DNA of 45,381 nt, from assembly GCA_022446815.1 (NCBI GenBank), contig JAKVCD010000030.1:1-45381 (forward strand). The letters run 5' to 3'. Source of the stretch: Planctomycetota bacterium (GTDB lineage: Bacteria; Planctomycetota; UBA1135; GCA-002686595). Each line of letters opens with the position of its first letter. The first letter of the stretch is position 1. Shown here piece after piece: positions 27,130 to 35,221 of this stretch. The notes beneath the pieces are model-generated. The model made no database searches. It was given only the letters and a program-made list of their open reading frames with translations, and was not told the origin of the DNA. A program made the translations under genes and the position numbers.

Positions 27130-27278
27130 GGCTGAAGGACGTGAGGGACTCACAAATGGGTCCCCTCAATCTTACGACGAAAGCCCCTCAGGTACTCAGG
27201 AACACGGTTCTTACCTAAATATGGCAATCAGGCCCCTCCAAGAGGCCCTAAGCGGGGACTGCGCGACCCCCATGGTGG

Positions 27279-27355
27279 TGGTAGCGGTGACTGGACTTGA
27301 ACCAGTGACTTCAGAATTATGAGTTCTGCGCTCTAACCAGCTGAGCTACACCGCC
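27279..27355 (-). tRNA. tRNA-Met (CAT), elongator type
   Basis: A 77-base cloverleaf: acceptor GGCGGTG with CACCGCT (the first pair is G-U), D-arm TAGCTCAGCTGGTTAGAGC, and an anticodon stem CAGAA/TTCTG enclosing the loop CTCATAA with anticodon CAT. The T-arm contains GGTTCAA. The CCA end is encoded. The initiator feature of three G-C pairs in the anticodon stem is absent, and an elongator methionine tRNA fits best; the lysidine-modified isoleucine tRNA is less likely. It is transcribed away from cysteine dioxygenase on the same strand. Confidence 0.95.
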
Positions 27356-27396
27356 GTTCACACCTGCGCGGCGCTTTGCGCCACGCGAGGGCCGGG

Positions 27397-27426
27397 ATGC
27401 TATCGGCGCACTCCTCACAAGGTCAA
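27397..27426 (-). promoter_or_regulatory. Probable promoter of tRNA-Met
   Basis: On the minus strand, TTGACC (27426-27421) and TAGCAT (27402-27397) are separated by 18 bp, about 42 bp before the mature tRNA. The intervening leader can form a GC-rich hairpin that processing would remove. Confidence 0.5.
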
Positions 27427-27457
27427 GAGTGAAGCCAAATCAGCGCGCGCTTCTCGT

Positions 27458-28033
27458 TCAGACGGATCCCTCGGCCCCGCAGATGACGCCTTCAACGCTG
27501 TGGTAGGACAGGGTCTTAGCGCTCTCTTCGCCGCTCTCAAGGTCATAGACCAAGCAGACGTCGTAGGGCTTGGAATAGACGTGGAGGCTAGAGGCCGCGA
27601 GCCCGTCCGCGCCACGAACGAGATGTAGGGCGATGTCATCGTTGATGAAGGCCGCCTGCCCAAGCTTATACCGCTTTGTCGGTCCCTCGATGAGAGGTCC
27701 TGCGCCATCCTCCTGACGCTTGTAGTGGACCTCCTCGACCTCTCCCTCAAGGATCGACATCCAGCAGCGCTGTCCCATGTGGTTGTGGATAGGACTCTCC
27801 TCTCCTGCCCCCCAGCACAAGAGCAGGAGCTCATAGTCCTCGGTACGACGGACGAGGTTGCGTGTGTAGGCCCCCTCCTGGAAGTGCCTGAAGCCCTCCC
27901 AGTCACTGTGCTCCCTGGCATAGGCCTCAAGCAGACTAGCTACAGCCTTGCCCCGGGGGTCCTCCCGAAAAGCTGTGTCCAGTTGGTCACAGAGGGCTTC
28001 TATGGGCTCTCTCTCGGTCTCAGTCATGAACAT
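27458..28033 (-). CDS. Cysteine dioxygenase type I
   Basis: I choose ATG 28033 (191 residues), which is nearest the expected family length; ATG 28027 is equally possible. The cupin keeps the iron ligands H83 and H85 in SPIHNHMG and H137 in ALHLV. C90 lies seven residues after H83, where the Cys-Tyr crosslink cysteine is found in animal enzymes. A tyrosine in HVYSKPYD is at the partner position. The spacing matches rat cysteine dioxygenase closely. It oxidises cysteine to cysteine sulfinate in the cytoplasm, using iron and O2, and controls cysteine levels and taurine synthesis. Its promoter faces the 19-bp repeat region. Confidence 0.92.
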   Translation of the reverse strand: MFMTETEREPIEALCDQLDTAFREDPRGKAVASLLEAYAREHSDWEGFRHFQEGAYTRNLVRRTEDYELLLLCWGAGEESPIHNHMGQRCWMSILEGEVEEVHYKRQEDGAGPLIEGPTKRYKLGQAAFINDDIALHLVRGADGLAASSLHVYSKPYDVCLVYDLESGEESAKTLSYHSVEGVICGAEGSV

Positions 28034-28081
28034 CACGCTCAGCAGGTGTGAAGTCTCCTCACGCCTTCGATCGCGGGAACC

Positions 28082-28087
28082 TTTATA
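28082..28087 (-). promoter_or_regulatory. Possible -10 element of cysteine dioxygenase
   Basis: TATAAA on the minus strand lies 49 bp before the start codon, giving a leader of about 40 bases. The matching -35 region is weak (CCCTCT), so an activator may be needed. Confidence 0.4.
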
Positions 28088-28156
28088 CACAAAGGCGACA
28101 TAAAGAGGGCGCCATGTGCCTGGCACAAAGCCTGCCCGAGAGGACCTATGACTGAC

Positions 28157-28194
28157 TCGGTTTTACCCATGGAGTTCGGTTTTACCCAGGGAGT
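28157..28194. repeat. Two tandem 19-bp repeats between divergent transcripts
   Basis: TCGGTTTTACCCATGGAGT (28157-28175) is followed directly by TCGGTTTTACCCAGGGAGT (28176-28194), with one mismatch. The pair is flanked by GACTC and GAGTC in inverted order. It sits about 70 bp from the cysteine dioxygenase -10 and 23 bp from the small-RNA -35, a natural place for an operator or activator site. The 19-bp period is close to two helical turns. Confidence 0.75.
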
Positions 28195-28217
28195 CAGGCG
28201 ATTCGTAGCAAGAGACC

Positions 28218-28245
28218 TTGAAGCCAGTGGAGCACAGCATATAAG
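28218..28245 (+). promoter_or_regulatory. Near-consensus promoter of the small RNA
   Basis: TTGAAG (28218-28223), a 16-bp spacer and TATAAG (28240-28245) match vegetative promoter consensus at 4-5 of 6 positions each. The expected start is A28252. No ORF follows. Confidence 0.65.
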
Positions 28246-28251
28246 CTGTTG

Positions 28252-28366
28252 ATTGCCTTCGACTGGGTGGGAGATGGAACTGCGAGCACTGTCTCCCCGG
28301 GAAGACCAGACGATGGCAACTCTCTCCCTCGGGCCGGCGATCTTCGGGTCGTCGGCCCCTTTATTT
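28252..28366 (+). ncRNA. Candidate structured small RNA with its own terminator
   Basis: About 115 bases with a promoter upstream, a terminator at the end and no plausible ORF. The body can form one long hairpin: TTGCC (28253-28257) with GGCAA (28315-28319), CG with CG and CTGG with CCAG around an A-A mismatch, then GGGAGA (28269-28274) with TCTCCC (28292-28297), closed by a 17-base loop. A pyrimidine linker CTCTCTCCCT joins it to the terminator. It does not match 6S RNA, SRP RNA, tmRNA or RNase P that I can recognise. It may act by base pairing or by binding a protein. Neighbours are cysteine dioxygenase and ppx, both on the other strand. Confidence 0.6.
28331..28366 (+). terminator. Strong intrinsic terminator with UUCG tetraloop
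   Basis: GGGCCGGCGATC (28331-28342) pairs over 12 positions, two of them G-U, with GGTCGTCGGCCC (28347-28358) around a TTCG loop closed by C-G. It is followed by TTTATTT. The T-tract is only on the plus-strand side, which shows the direction of the transcript it ends. Confidence 0.9.
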
Positions 28367-28389
28367 GTCTGCTAGGGCCCGGCTGAAGT

Positions 28390-29421
28390 TCAAGCTCCGC
28401 CCTTCAGGAGCTCTAGGAGCAGCCCATGGCGGACCCCACGGGTCGTGACTTTGGCCTTCTCTGCGCGAATCCGAGACATAACCGCTGCGAAGCAGGCGAG
28501 CCCCGCGGGCAAGATCTCGGCTCGCCCAGGCTCTACAGGGAGCTCTAAGCGCGCCTCGAGGTCCATTCCAGCGAGCTCTCCCGCCCAGCGAGAGACCGCT
28601 TGGAGGTTCACCTCCCTGCCCTCAGCCAAGCGGACATCAAAGGTCGGGAGGTCTTGATCTAGACAGGCCAAGTTCACGGCCGCGCCGCCCACGAGCACGC
28701 AGTCCCGGCCCGCAGACACGCCCTCTGGGAGCTCGAGCGCGGCCTCACTCACGGCGCTCAAGAGGCCGCTCCATCCCCCCTCTCTGACGGGATCCATGCC
28801 GCGCAGACCGAGCCAAGCCTCCGTCAAGACCACAGCCCCGACGGGGATCGAGGCGCGGCCCCTCCCCGCATCCCAGGCGAGCTCAGCGCTCCCTCCCCCC
28901 ACGTCCACCACGACGACATCACGCGATAAATCTCCGAGCGTTGCCGCTCGGTGAGAGAGGCGAGCCTCCTCCTCTTCAGGGAGGATCTCAAGCTCGACGC
29001 CGAGCTCCGCGCTCGCCCGCTCAATGATGCGTGAGGCGTCTGTGGCTCGACGCAAGACCGCAGTCCCTGCGAAGCGCCTGGACTCAGGCGCGACGCCGTT
29101 GATCTCCATACGCTCGACGAAGTGACGTAAGACCTCCATCGTCCGCTCAACAGCCCCTCCATCGAGCGCGCCCGTCCTCGCGAGACCCTCGCCCAGACGC
29201 GGCGTCGCGCCGTGCTCCTCGACCACGACGAGCTCTCCGTCTACGGACTTTCCAACGAGGAGTAAGGCTGAGTTCGTTCCGAGGTCGACTACGGCTGCGA
29301 GGTCTCCTTCTCCGACCCTCGACGCAGAGAGCGCAGCAGCGATCGCGCCGCGGTCGCTCGCAGGCAGCTCGCTCGCGGTCCCCTCTGGATGGAGGGGGAG
29401 CTCAGGAAAGTCAGCGCTCAT
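28390..29421 (-). CDS. Ppx/GppA phosphatase family protein
   Basis: A 343-residue member of the sugar-kinase/actin-like superfamily that hydrolyses polyphosphate or guanosine pentaphosphate. It has the phosphate loop VVDLGTNSALLLVG, the catalytic-glutamate region GTAVLRRATD plus EEEEARLS, and the second glycine motif VVVDVGGGSAELAW. The length is that of short Ppx forms without the C-terminal HD domain. Its ATG overlaps the stop of the upstream regulatory-repeat gene (ATGA), so it is the last gene of the 33584-28390 operon. The operon context hints at a link with envelope signalling, but this is inference. Confidence 0.9.
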   Translation of the reverse strand: MSADFPELPLHPEGTASELPASDRGAIAAALSASRVGEGDLAAVVDLGTNSALLLVGKSVDGELVVVEEHGATPRLGEGLARTGALDGGAVERTMEVLRHFVERMEINGVAPESRRFAGTAVLRRATDASRIIERASAELGVELEILPEEEEARLSHRAATLGDLSRDVVVVDVGGGSAELAWDAGRGRASIPVGAVVLTEAWLGLRGMDPVREGGWSGLLSAVSEAALELPEGVSAGRDCVLVGGAAVNLACLDQDLPTFDVRLAEGREVNLQAVSRWAGELAGMDLEARLELPVEPGRAEILPAGLACFAAVMSRIRAEKAKVTTRGVRHGLLLELLKGGA

Positions 29422-31919
29422 GACTGCTTCTCCAAGCTCACCTTGATCGTCTCCTCTCGCCCTGGCTTCAAGGTGACCACCCGCTCGTAGCGGCTGAATC
29501 CATCAAGCCGCACGGTGAGCCGCCACTCACCAAGCTCTAAGTCCCCCATCGAATAGTTCCCTCGCCGCGCGCGGCCTGGCTTGCGCGTACCTCGCCCCCC
29601 CTCGACCGCGTAACCGCTCACAGGTGCCATCCTGACTCGCGCGCCTGAGAGCGAGCGCCCCTGCTCACCGGGGATCACGCTGACCTCACGAACCTGAACA
29701 TCAACATCGACGCCCGGGAACATCCGAATGACCCCAACGTCACGCTCCTCACCTTCGCGTAAAACGACCTCCTCGATCGCACGCGGCGCGCAGCTCGCAG
29801 CCTCCAAGACGAGATTATGAGGACCTGGCGAGAGGCCGTTGATACGGAACTCTCCGCCGTCGACGCTCATAGCCGCTGAGTGCAAGCGCTGCATCCTGAG
29901 GCGTGAGGGAGCGCTCCCATCAGGCATGAGCGCGAGGCCACGGATCGTCGCTGGATCAGGAGTCCTCGCGCGCTTCATCTTCAGCGTGAGGTCACCCTCA
30001 AAGGGCACCTCCACTTGCGCTGACTCGACGCGCTCGTAGCCACTCAGGCTCGCGTTAAACCTCCATGTCCCCTCACGGACAGACTTGAAGCGGAAGCGTC
30101 CGTACTCATCCGCAGTCGTCGACTCGCTCCGCCGCCGCTCGTTCCCCCGGGTTCCGCTGACGCGCGCCCAAGGGACAGCATCTCCGCGCTCATCGATGAC
30201 TCGACCGCTCAAGCCGGAGGTCGCCCGCAGGGTGATCAAGAGAGGCTCTTCAACCGCACCTTCCCCTTCTTCAAGCTCTTGATAGTGAGTCCTGAAGAGG
30301 TCATGCCGAACGATCACGCCGTTGCGCCCTGCCTGTATGCCAGCGATCGCGAAGCGCCCATCCTCATCCGTCTTCACGTTGAAGCCGCTCGTCTTCAGTT
30401 CTCCGCCACTGTTGAGCACGCGCTTCGAAATGATCTCTTCCTTCAGCGGGCCGACTTGGATCACTCCCCAGGTAGAGACCGATGCGTCGGCGATGGGCTG
30501 TTCGTCTGCGTCCAAGACCCGGCCTGTGATGATCTGCTCTTGGCTAAGGCGGAGCTCTAGCCCCGCAGCGCTCTCGCCCACCTCTAAGCGCCTGTCGACG
30601 TAGCCATAAGCTCGAAGGGGCGACTCGTCATCAGGGAGCGTGCCGCTGAATCGCAGCCAAACAGAGGTTGGGAGCTGCGGAAAGAAGAAGGTGCCGTCGA
30701 CGCTCGTCTCTTGCCTAAGCGGCCACTCCATCCGCTCCTCCCATAGGTCCCCTAGCGCCTCACGTCCTCCTCTCCGCTGAGGCATCGGGGTGACCCAGAT
30801 CTCGCCCTGAACCGGCTGATCTGCGGCGTCAAGGAGCACCCCTCCGCATGAGGCGTGCCCAGGGATACTCCAAGTGAGCCGCTGGTGTTCGCCGCTCTCT
30901 ACGAGGAGCCGTGGCGCATAGCGAATCTCTCCCCAGTCAGCGTAGAGACGCACTCTGTTCTCGCCGGGATTGAGAGACTCAAGATCGACGAGACCAAGCT
31001 CATCTGTCTTGAACTTAAGCAGGACGATGTCCTCGACATCCCGAGGAAGCCCCTGAACCCAAGGCTCCACTTCAACCTCGACGTTGGGGACGCCCTGCGT
31101 CGTCCCTTCATAGACGACCTGTGCGCTCGCGCTACCAGCGCGGATGAGCTCCAGTACGACATAGGTCTCGTCACCAGGCCGCACGATGATGTCCCGCTGA
31201 ACATCGAAGCTCCAGCCAGGCGCCCAAGCTGCGACGTTGAACTCTCCGGGCTCAAGACCGATCACCTCGAACTGCCCGAGCTCATCAGGTCTCAGCTCGA
31301 GCTCACGCTCATCTCGCCGATCGTCAGCGGTGATGTGTATCTCTGTCAGCTTCAACTCATCCCCGCCAGGTCCGATGACCTTTCCACGCAGGGTTGAGCT
31401 GCGGTCGAGCCTGAAGACGGCATCCTCCGCGCTGCTGACGCTGGCCCTGCGTGTCGGGTTGTATCCAGCCGCGCTCACTTCCACGCTGAGCTGTACGGCC
31501 TCAGGGACTCGGAGCTCAAAGACCCCGCTCGCGTCCGTAGCCCCGAAGATCTCCTCTTCACCTACGACCACCTTCACCGCTGCGCCTGCGAGTCCATCGA
31601 GGCTGACTCGGTCCTCGACTCTGCCGGTGAATCTCGCGTCCCGCTGCGCCCCCTCAACAAGGACCTCACGCTCGCCGCGCTCACTCGAGCCCACCTGCTG
31701 CCTAGCCTCGCTCGCGAGCTCGAGCGCGCCCAGCTCTGAGGGCGCTGAAGAGCCGAGCTCTGGGAGCGCGCTCGTCGGCACCTCTATCCCAGTTGTCTCT
31801 CCTCCGCTCAACGCAGAGAGCAACCCGGTGATCAGGAGGAGTACAAAGACAGAGGCTCCTCCCAAGAGGAAGGTGCGCTGTCTACCTCGCTTGTCTTCGT
31901 GCTTCGCCACGGCTCTCAT
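29418..31919 (-). CDS. Membrane-anchored carboxypeptidase-regulatory/Cna-B-like repeat protein
   Basis: ATG 31919 has AGGTGA just upstream; a GTG two codons earlier is an alternative. The protein has 833 residues, a basic N-terminus and one membrane segment (FLLGGASVFVLLLITGLLSA). A large extracytoplasmic part follows, made of about eight beta-sandwich repeats of carboxypeptidase-regulatory type. Each has a GxVxDxxGxPxxxAxVxxxG-like opening: GRVEDRVSLDGLAGAAVKVV, GRVLDADEQPIADASVSTWG and GRVIDERGDAVPWARVSGTR are examples. The family has no enzymatic activity and serves as a scaffold or adhesin. It lies 28 bp after the NHL propeller gene and overlaps ppx. Confidence 0.85.
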   Translation of the reverse strand: MRAVAKHEDKRGRQRTFLLGGASVFVLLLITGLLSALSGGETTGIEVPTSALPELGSSAPSELGALELASEARQQVGSSERGEREVLVEGAQRDARFTGRVEDRVSLDGLAGAAVKVVVGEEEIFGATDASGVFELRVPEAVQLSVEVSAAGYNPTRRASVSSAEDAVFRLDRSSTLRGKVIGPGGDELKLTEIHITADDRRDERELELRPDELGQFEVIGLEPGEFNVAAWAPGWSFDVQRDIIVRPGDETYVVLELIRAGSASAQVVYEGTTQGVPNVEVEVEPWVQGLPRDVEDIVLLKFKTDELGLVDLESLNPGENRVRLYADWGEIRYAPRLLVESGEHQRLTWSIPGHASCGGVLLDAADQPVQGEIWVTPMPQRRGGREALGDLWEERMEWPLRQETSVDGTFFFPQLPTSVWLRFSGTLPDDESPLRAYGYVDRRLEVGESAAGLELRLSQEQIITGRVLDADEQPIADASVSTWGVIQVGPLKEEIISKRVLNSGGELKTSGFNVKTDEDGRFAIAGIQAGRNGVIVRHDLFRTHYQELEEGEGAVEEPLLITLRATSGLSGRVIDERGDAVPWARVSGTRGNERRRSESTTADEYGRFRFKSVREGTWRFNASLSGYERVESAQVEVPFEGDLTLKMKRARTPDPATIRGLALMPDGSAPSRLRMQRLHSAAMSVDGGEFRINGLSPGPHNLVLEAASCAPRAIEEVVLREGEERDVGVIRMFPGVDVDVQVREVSVIPGEQGRSLSGARVRMAPVSGYAVEGGRGTRKPGRARRGNYSMGDLELGEWRLTVRLDGFSRYERVVTLKPGREETIKVSLEKQS

Positions 31920-31947
31920 TCTCACCTACAGCCGCGCCGCTGGCGAG

Positions 31948-32814
31948 TCACTCTCTCCGCAAAGGGAACTCTGGGAAGGAGCCGTGGCAGCGTCCCTCGA
32001 GCGTGAAGACCTGCACTCGACATCCGTCCCGGTCCAAGACCCAGATCCGCGCTGCCGAGTCCCTAGCGCCCCGCTCTAAGACCAAGTCCGAGGGCTCATA
32101 GACCCGCCCCTCCTCCTCCCCGCTCTCCGCGAGGGTCCGCATCATTCGCCCCCTCCGGTCCAAGAGCACGAGCGAAGAGCGCTCCCCACCGAAGGCGCAG
32201 ACGAAGCGTCCGTCCTCACAGATGCGCGCGCAGCGGAGCTCCGCATCCTTCGGCCCGTCGGGTTCGAAGGAAAAGTGGAAATCACGTCGCTCGAAGACCT
32301 GCACGCGGCCTGCGCCGCGCTCGCAACAGAGGATCCGGTCTTCCAAGGTGTCGACGTGGATGATGTCTTCAAAGAGCTTGTCGTGGTGCCCCTGGGGCCT
32401 GAGCGAGCGGCCAGCCCCCGCGCCGGCCTCCACAGGCAGGAGGTGGAGCGCGTGCCTTCGCCTGCCCCTGCCAGCGACGACGAGCTCCTGCTCAGTGTCT
32501 TCTCCGAGGCTCGCGACCGCGACAGGTCGTCCTAAGCATCCGGTGCGATCCTCTCCCTCTCCGGGCACGCGGACGACGCGCTTGCCGAAGACGCTGAAAC
32601 CCCAGAGGCACCCTCCGGTCCCATCGGCGACCCACAAGCGTCGGTCCCCGTCGACGCAGAGGCCTGAGATACCAGCGGCCTCTTCGCGCTCACCTCTAAA
32701 GGAGAAGCCGGGCCTGAGCGGCGTCCCGTCGTAGTCGAAAGCGTTGATGTGAGCTGTCGTCTCCGACGTCCCCACATAGAGCGCGCCCGCGGTGAGGGCG
32801 AGGCCGCCGTTCAT
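31948..32814 (-). CDS. NHL-type beta-propeller protein
   Basis: A 288-residue protein with repeated blades that end in a pattern like LWVADGTGGCLWGFSVFG, GRVQVFERRDFHFSFEPDG and IWVLDRDGCRVQVFTLEGR. The spacing and the Val-x-Val/Phe strand ends fit NHL or SMP-30-like propellers. There is no signal peptide in the visible start, and the ORF begins at ATG 32814 inside the stop of the anti-sigma gene (ATGA). This means it is probably cytoplasmic or exported in an unseen way. It could bind a ligand or partner for the anti-sigma/FecR protein. I do not recognise a specific family. Confidence 0.7.
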   Translation of the reverse strand: MNGGLALTAGALYVGTSETTAHINAFDYDGTPLRPGFSFRGEREEAAGISGLCVDGDRRLWVADGTGGCLWGFSVFGKRVVRVPGEGEDRTGCLGRPVAVASLGEDTEQELVVAGRGRRRHALHLLPVEAGAGAGRSLRPQGHHDKLFEDIIHVDTLEDRILCCERGAGRVQVFERRDFHFSFEPDGPKDAELRCARICEDGRFVCAFGGERSSLVLLDRRGRMMRTLAESGEEEGRVYEPSDLVLERGARDSAARIWVLDRDGCRVQVFTLEGRCHGSFPEFPLRRE

Positions 32815-33584
32815 CGTCTCGTCACAGTGTCTGGTTCGAGGATGGTCTCGCCGCGGGCGTCAACGACGCGAGCGTCACCACTCACCCAAGAGACCTCTAA
32901 GACCTCTGGTCCTGCAACCAGCGTGCCCTCGCCCCCCGACACCTCCAAGGCTCCGCGCTGCGTCACAAGCTCAAGCGGGCCATCCATCGCCAGCGCGAGG
33001 GTGCCGTACTGCACCCTCAAGCGTGGAGGCTCGACGCCTTCTGCGAGCACTGCCGCAGGCCCTACCAGCTTGACCCGTCCGCCGGGGAGCTCGAAAGCTG
33101 CGCTTCCGCCGTCAGCGACCTGACACCACGCGCCGCGCACCAAGAGCAGCGAGTCCGCTTCCCCCAGCTCTTCATACGCTTCAACCGGGCGCCCCGCGAC
33201 GTCGACGGTGCCTTCGGCCTCGACGAGGACGATGCGTGGGGACTCAGCGAACACTCCTGAGATCTGAATGAGGAGCCAAGCGAAGAAGAGCGGGACGAGG
33301 AGTGTCCTGATCTTCAAGAGGCGCTCCGGCCCGCCCATTGTGCTTGAGGTCCGTGCACGCTCGACTTTTCGACGGGTCTCTGCCGCCTCGACCTCCTTCA
33401 TCGCGTGCAAGCCGAGGTCTACCTTCGCCTCCACTTGCTCACGATAGATCGCGGCACAGGCTGGGCAGCCCTCCAGGTGCGCGCGGAGAGAGCGAAGCTC
33501 CTCTCCTATGAGACCGCCCTGCACATGCTGGGGGATCTTCGCCTGCGCCTCTTCGCAGCTCAGCGTCTGTCTTTCAGTGTCCAT
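32811..33584 (-). CDS. Zinc-finger anti-sigma factor with FecR-like extracytoplasmic domain
   Basis: A 257-residue membrane protein. Residues 10-45 carry the zf-HC2 anti-sigma zinc site: H36, C40 and C43 in LRAHLEGCPACA, with a nearby N-terminal C10. One membrane segment spans about 94-113 (TLLVPLFFAWLLIQISGVFA). Residues 118-250 have a FecR-like beta-rich pattern (VLVEAEGTVDV, GAWCQVADGGSAAFELPG, GTLALAM). It should hold a sigma factor at the membrane and release it on an outside signal. No sigma gene is adjacent, which is unusual. The gene leads an operon with three downstream members and lies 70 bp from gltX. Confidence 0.82.
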   Translation of the reverse strand: MDTERQTLSCEEAQAKIPQHVQGGLIGEELRSLRAHLEGCPACAAIYREQVEAKVDLGLHAMKEVEAAETRRKVERARTSSTMGGPERLLKIRTLLVPLFFAWLLIQISGVFAESPRIVLVEAEGTVDVAGRPVEAYEELGEADSLLLVRGAWCQVADGGSAAFELPGGRVKLVGPAAVLAEGVEPPRLRVQYGTLALAMDGPLELVTQRGALEVSGGEGTLVAGPEVLEVSWVSGDARVVDARGETILEPDTVTRR

Positions 33585-33654
33585 ACGAAGGGGAGCTCCC
33601 CTACCTGCACATCGGCAGGGTCAGCCCTCCCCTTGAACGCTACTGCTCTGCTCT

Positions 33655-35121
33655 CTACGCGAGGCGCTCGATAGCCCGCTCTAGGCGTACCCGCGCTCTC
33701 TCTGGGCCGAGCCAGACGAGCACATCGAAGAGGTCCGGGCCGCCCGCTGCTCCAGTCAGGGCGCAGCGCAGGGGCTGGCCCAAGGCCGGGAACTTCCACT
33801 CGCGCTCCGCTAGGAGAGCCTTGCCCGCCTCCGAGAGCGCGGCAGCATCAGCCCCGGCCTCTAAGGTGGGGAGCAGGGTGTCGCGCACCGCTGCGAGGAC
33901 CTCTGCGCGGTGCTCGTGCTTCCTCGCGTTCTTCTCAGCCTTCTCGTCGTACGAGACCTCCTCGTCCCCCTCAAAAAGGAAGGCGATCTTCTCCGGCAGC
34001 TCAGAGTAGAGGCGCACGCGCTCCTGCATCCCTCGCACTACCTCCTGGAACCAGCCGCTGCGCTCTTCGAGCTCTTCGGCTGTCATCTGGCCAGCTTCGA
34101 TCACGTAAGGCGCGCAGCGCTCCGCGCAGACCTCGGGGGCCTCTTGCCGCAGATACTCACCCGCGAGCCAGAGGAACTTCTCCGGGTCGAAGACCGCACC
34201 TCCCTTAGAGACGTCACGTACTTCAAAGCTCTCTACGAGCTGGTCGACGCTGAAGACCTCCGTCTCACCGTCGAGCGCCCAGCCCTGCAGACAGAGGAAG
34301 TTGACGACCGCGTCACGTGGGTAGCCGAGGTCGCGGTAGACCTGCACCGAGGTGTGGCCGGTGCGCTTAGAGAGCTTCTTCTTGTCCGCGCCCAACATCA
34401 GCGGGAGGTGTCCGAACTCGGGAACTTCGAGGCCGAGGGCTTCGTAGAGCAAGACCTGCTTGGGCGTATTGACGAGGTGCTCCTCGCCTCGGAGGACATG
34501 AGTGATCTTCATGTCCGCGTCGTCACAGACGACGACAAAGTTATAGGTCGGCGAGCCATCGCTGCGGAGCATCACCCAATCGTCGACCTCCTTGTTCTGG
34601 AAGACGACCTCTCCACGCACGTGATCAGTGAAGCGAGTCTCCCCCTCTGGCACGCGGAAGCGGACGGTGTAAGGCTCGCCCGCGGCCATGCGCCGAGCGA
34701 CCTCCTCTGGAGAGAGGTCCCTGCAGTGCCCGTCGTACCGTGGGTTCTCCTTGTTCGCCATCTGCTGCTCTCGCAGAGAGGTCAGGCGCTCAGCGTCGCA
34801 GAAGCAGCGATAAGCCTTGCCCTCTTCGAGCAAGCGCGCGCAGAGCTCTTGGTAACGAGCGTTCCGCTCGCTCTGGCGATAAGGGCCGTAGGGTCCTTCG
34901 ACGCCAGGGCCTTCATCCCACTCCATCCCGAGCCAACGCATCGCCTCGAGGATCGAACGCTCGGACTCTTCGGTGGAGCGTTCCTTGTCGGTGTCTTCGA
35001 TACGTAGCACGAAGACGCCTCCGTGACGCCGGGCCCAAGCCCAGTTGAAGAGGGCCGTGCGGGCGCCGCCGACATGGAGGAGGCCTGTGGGGCTGGGTGC
35101 GTAACGAACTCGAACGGTCAT
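33655..35121 (-). CDS. gltX: Glutamyl-tRNA synthetase
   Basis: A 488-residue class Ic synthetase that charges tRNA-Glu. The nucleotide-binding signature is HVGG at 16-19 (YAPSPTGLLHVGGARTALFN), and KLSKR near residue 250 (GADKKKLSKRTGH) replaces the KMSKS. The LRIEDTDKERS loop and the 400-488 anticodon-binding helical region are present. The length is normal. It starts at ATG 35121, divergent from adenosine deaminase across 100 bp. It is followed on the same strand by the anti-sigma gene after 70 bp. Confidence 0.97.
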   Translation of the reverse strand: MTVRVRYAPSPTGLLHVGGARTALFNWAWARRHGGVFVLRIEDTDKERSTEESERSILEAMRWLGMEWDEGPGVEGPYGPYRQSERNARYQELCARLLEEGKAYRCFCDAERLTSLREQQMANKENPRYDGHCRDLSPEEVARRMAAGEPYTVRFRVPEGETRFTDHVRGEVVFQNKEVDDWVMLRSDGSPTYNFVVVCDDADMKITHVLRGEEHLVNTPKQVLLYEALGLEVPEFGHLPLMLGADKKKLSKRTGHTSVQVYRDLGYPRDAVVNFLCLQGWALDGETEVFSVDQLVESFEVRDVSKGGAVFDPEKFLWLAGEYLRQEAPEVCAERCAPYVIEAGQMTAEELEERSGWFQEVVRGMQERVRLYSELPEKIAFLFEGDEEVSYDEKAEKNARKHEHRAEVLAAVRDTLLPTLEAGADAAALSEAGKALLAEREWKFPALGQPLRCALTGAAGGPDLFDVLVWLGPERARVRLERAIERLA

Positions 35122-35221
35122 AGGCTCTCCTCGGGTGTGCTGGCCCAGCGGGGGCCGCGCTCAGGGCGGAAGAGGATACGCAGCGCTCCTTAGGCTCACA
35201 ACGACCCGTTAGAGTAGGAAC

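Noticed and set aside
27279..27355. tRNA as initiator methionine tRNA
   Set aside because: The anticodon stem lacks the three consecutive G-C pairs that mark initiators.
28252..28366. Small RNA as 6S, SRP RNA, tmRNA or tRNA-Sec
   Set aside because: No SRP GGAA-loop domain, tmRNA TψC-like end, 6S central bubble or 90-base tRNA-Sec cloverleaf could be found.
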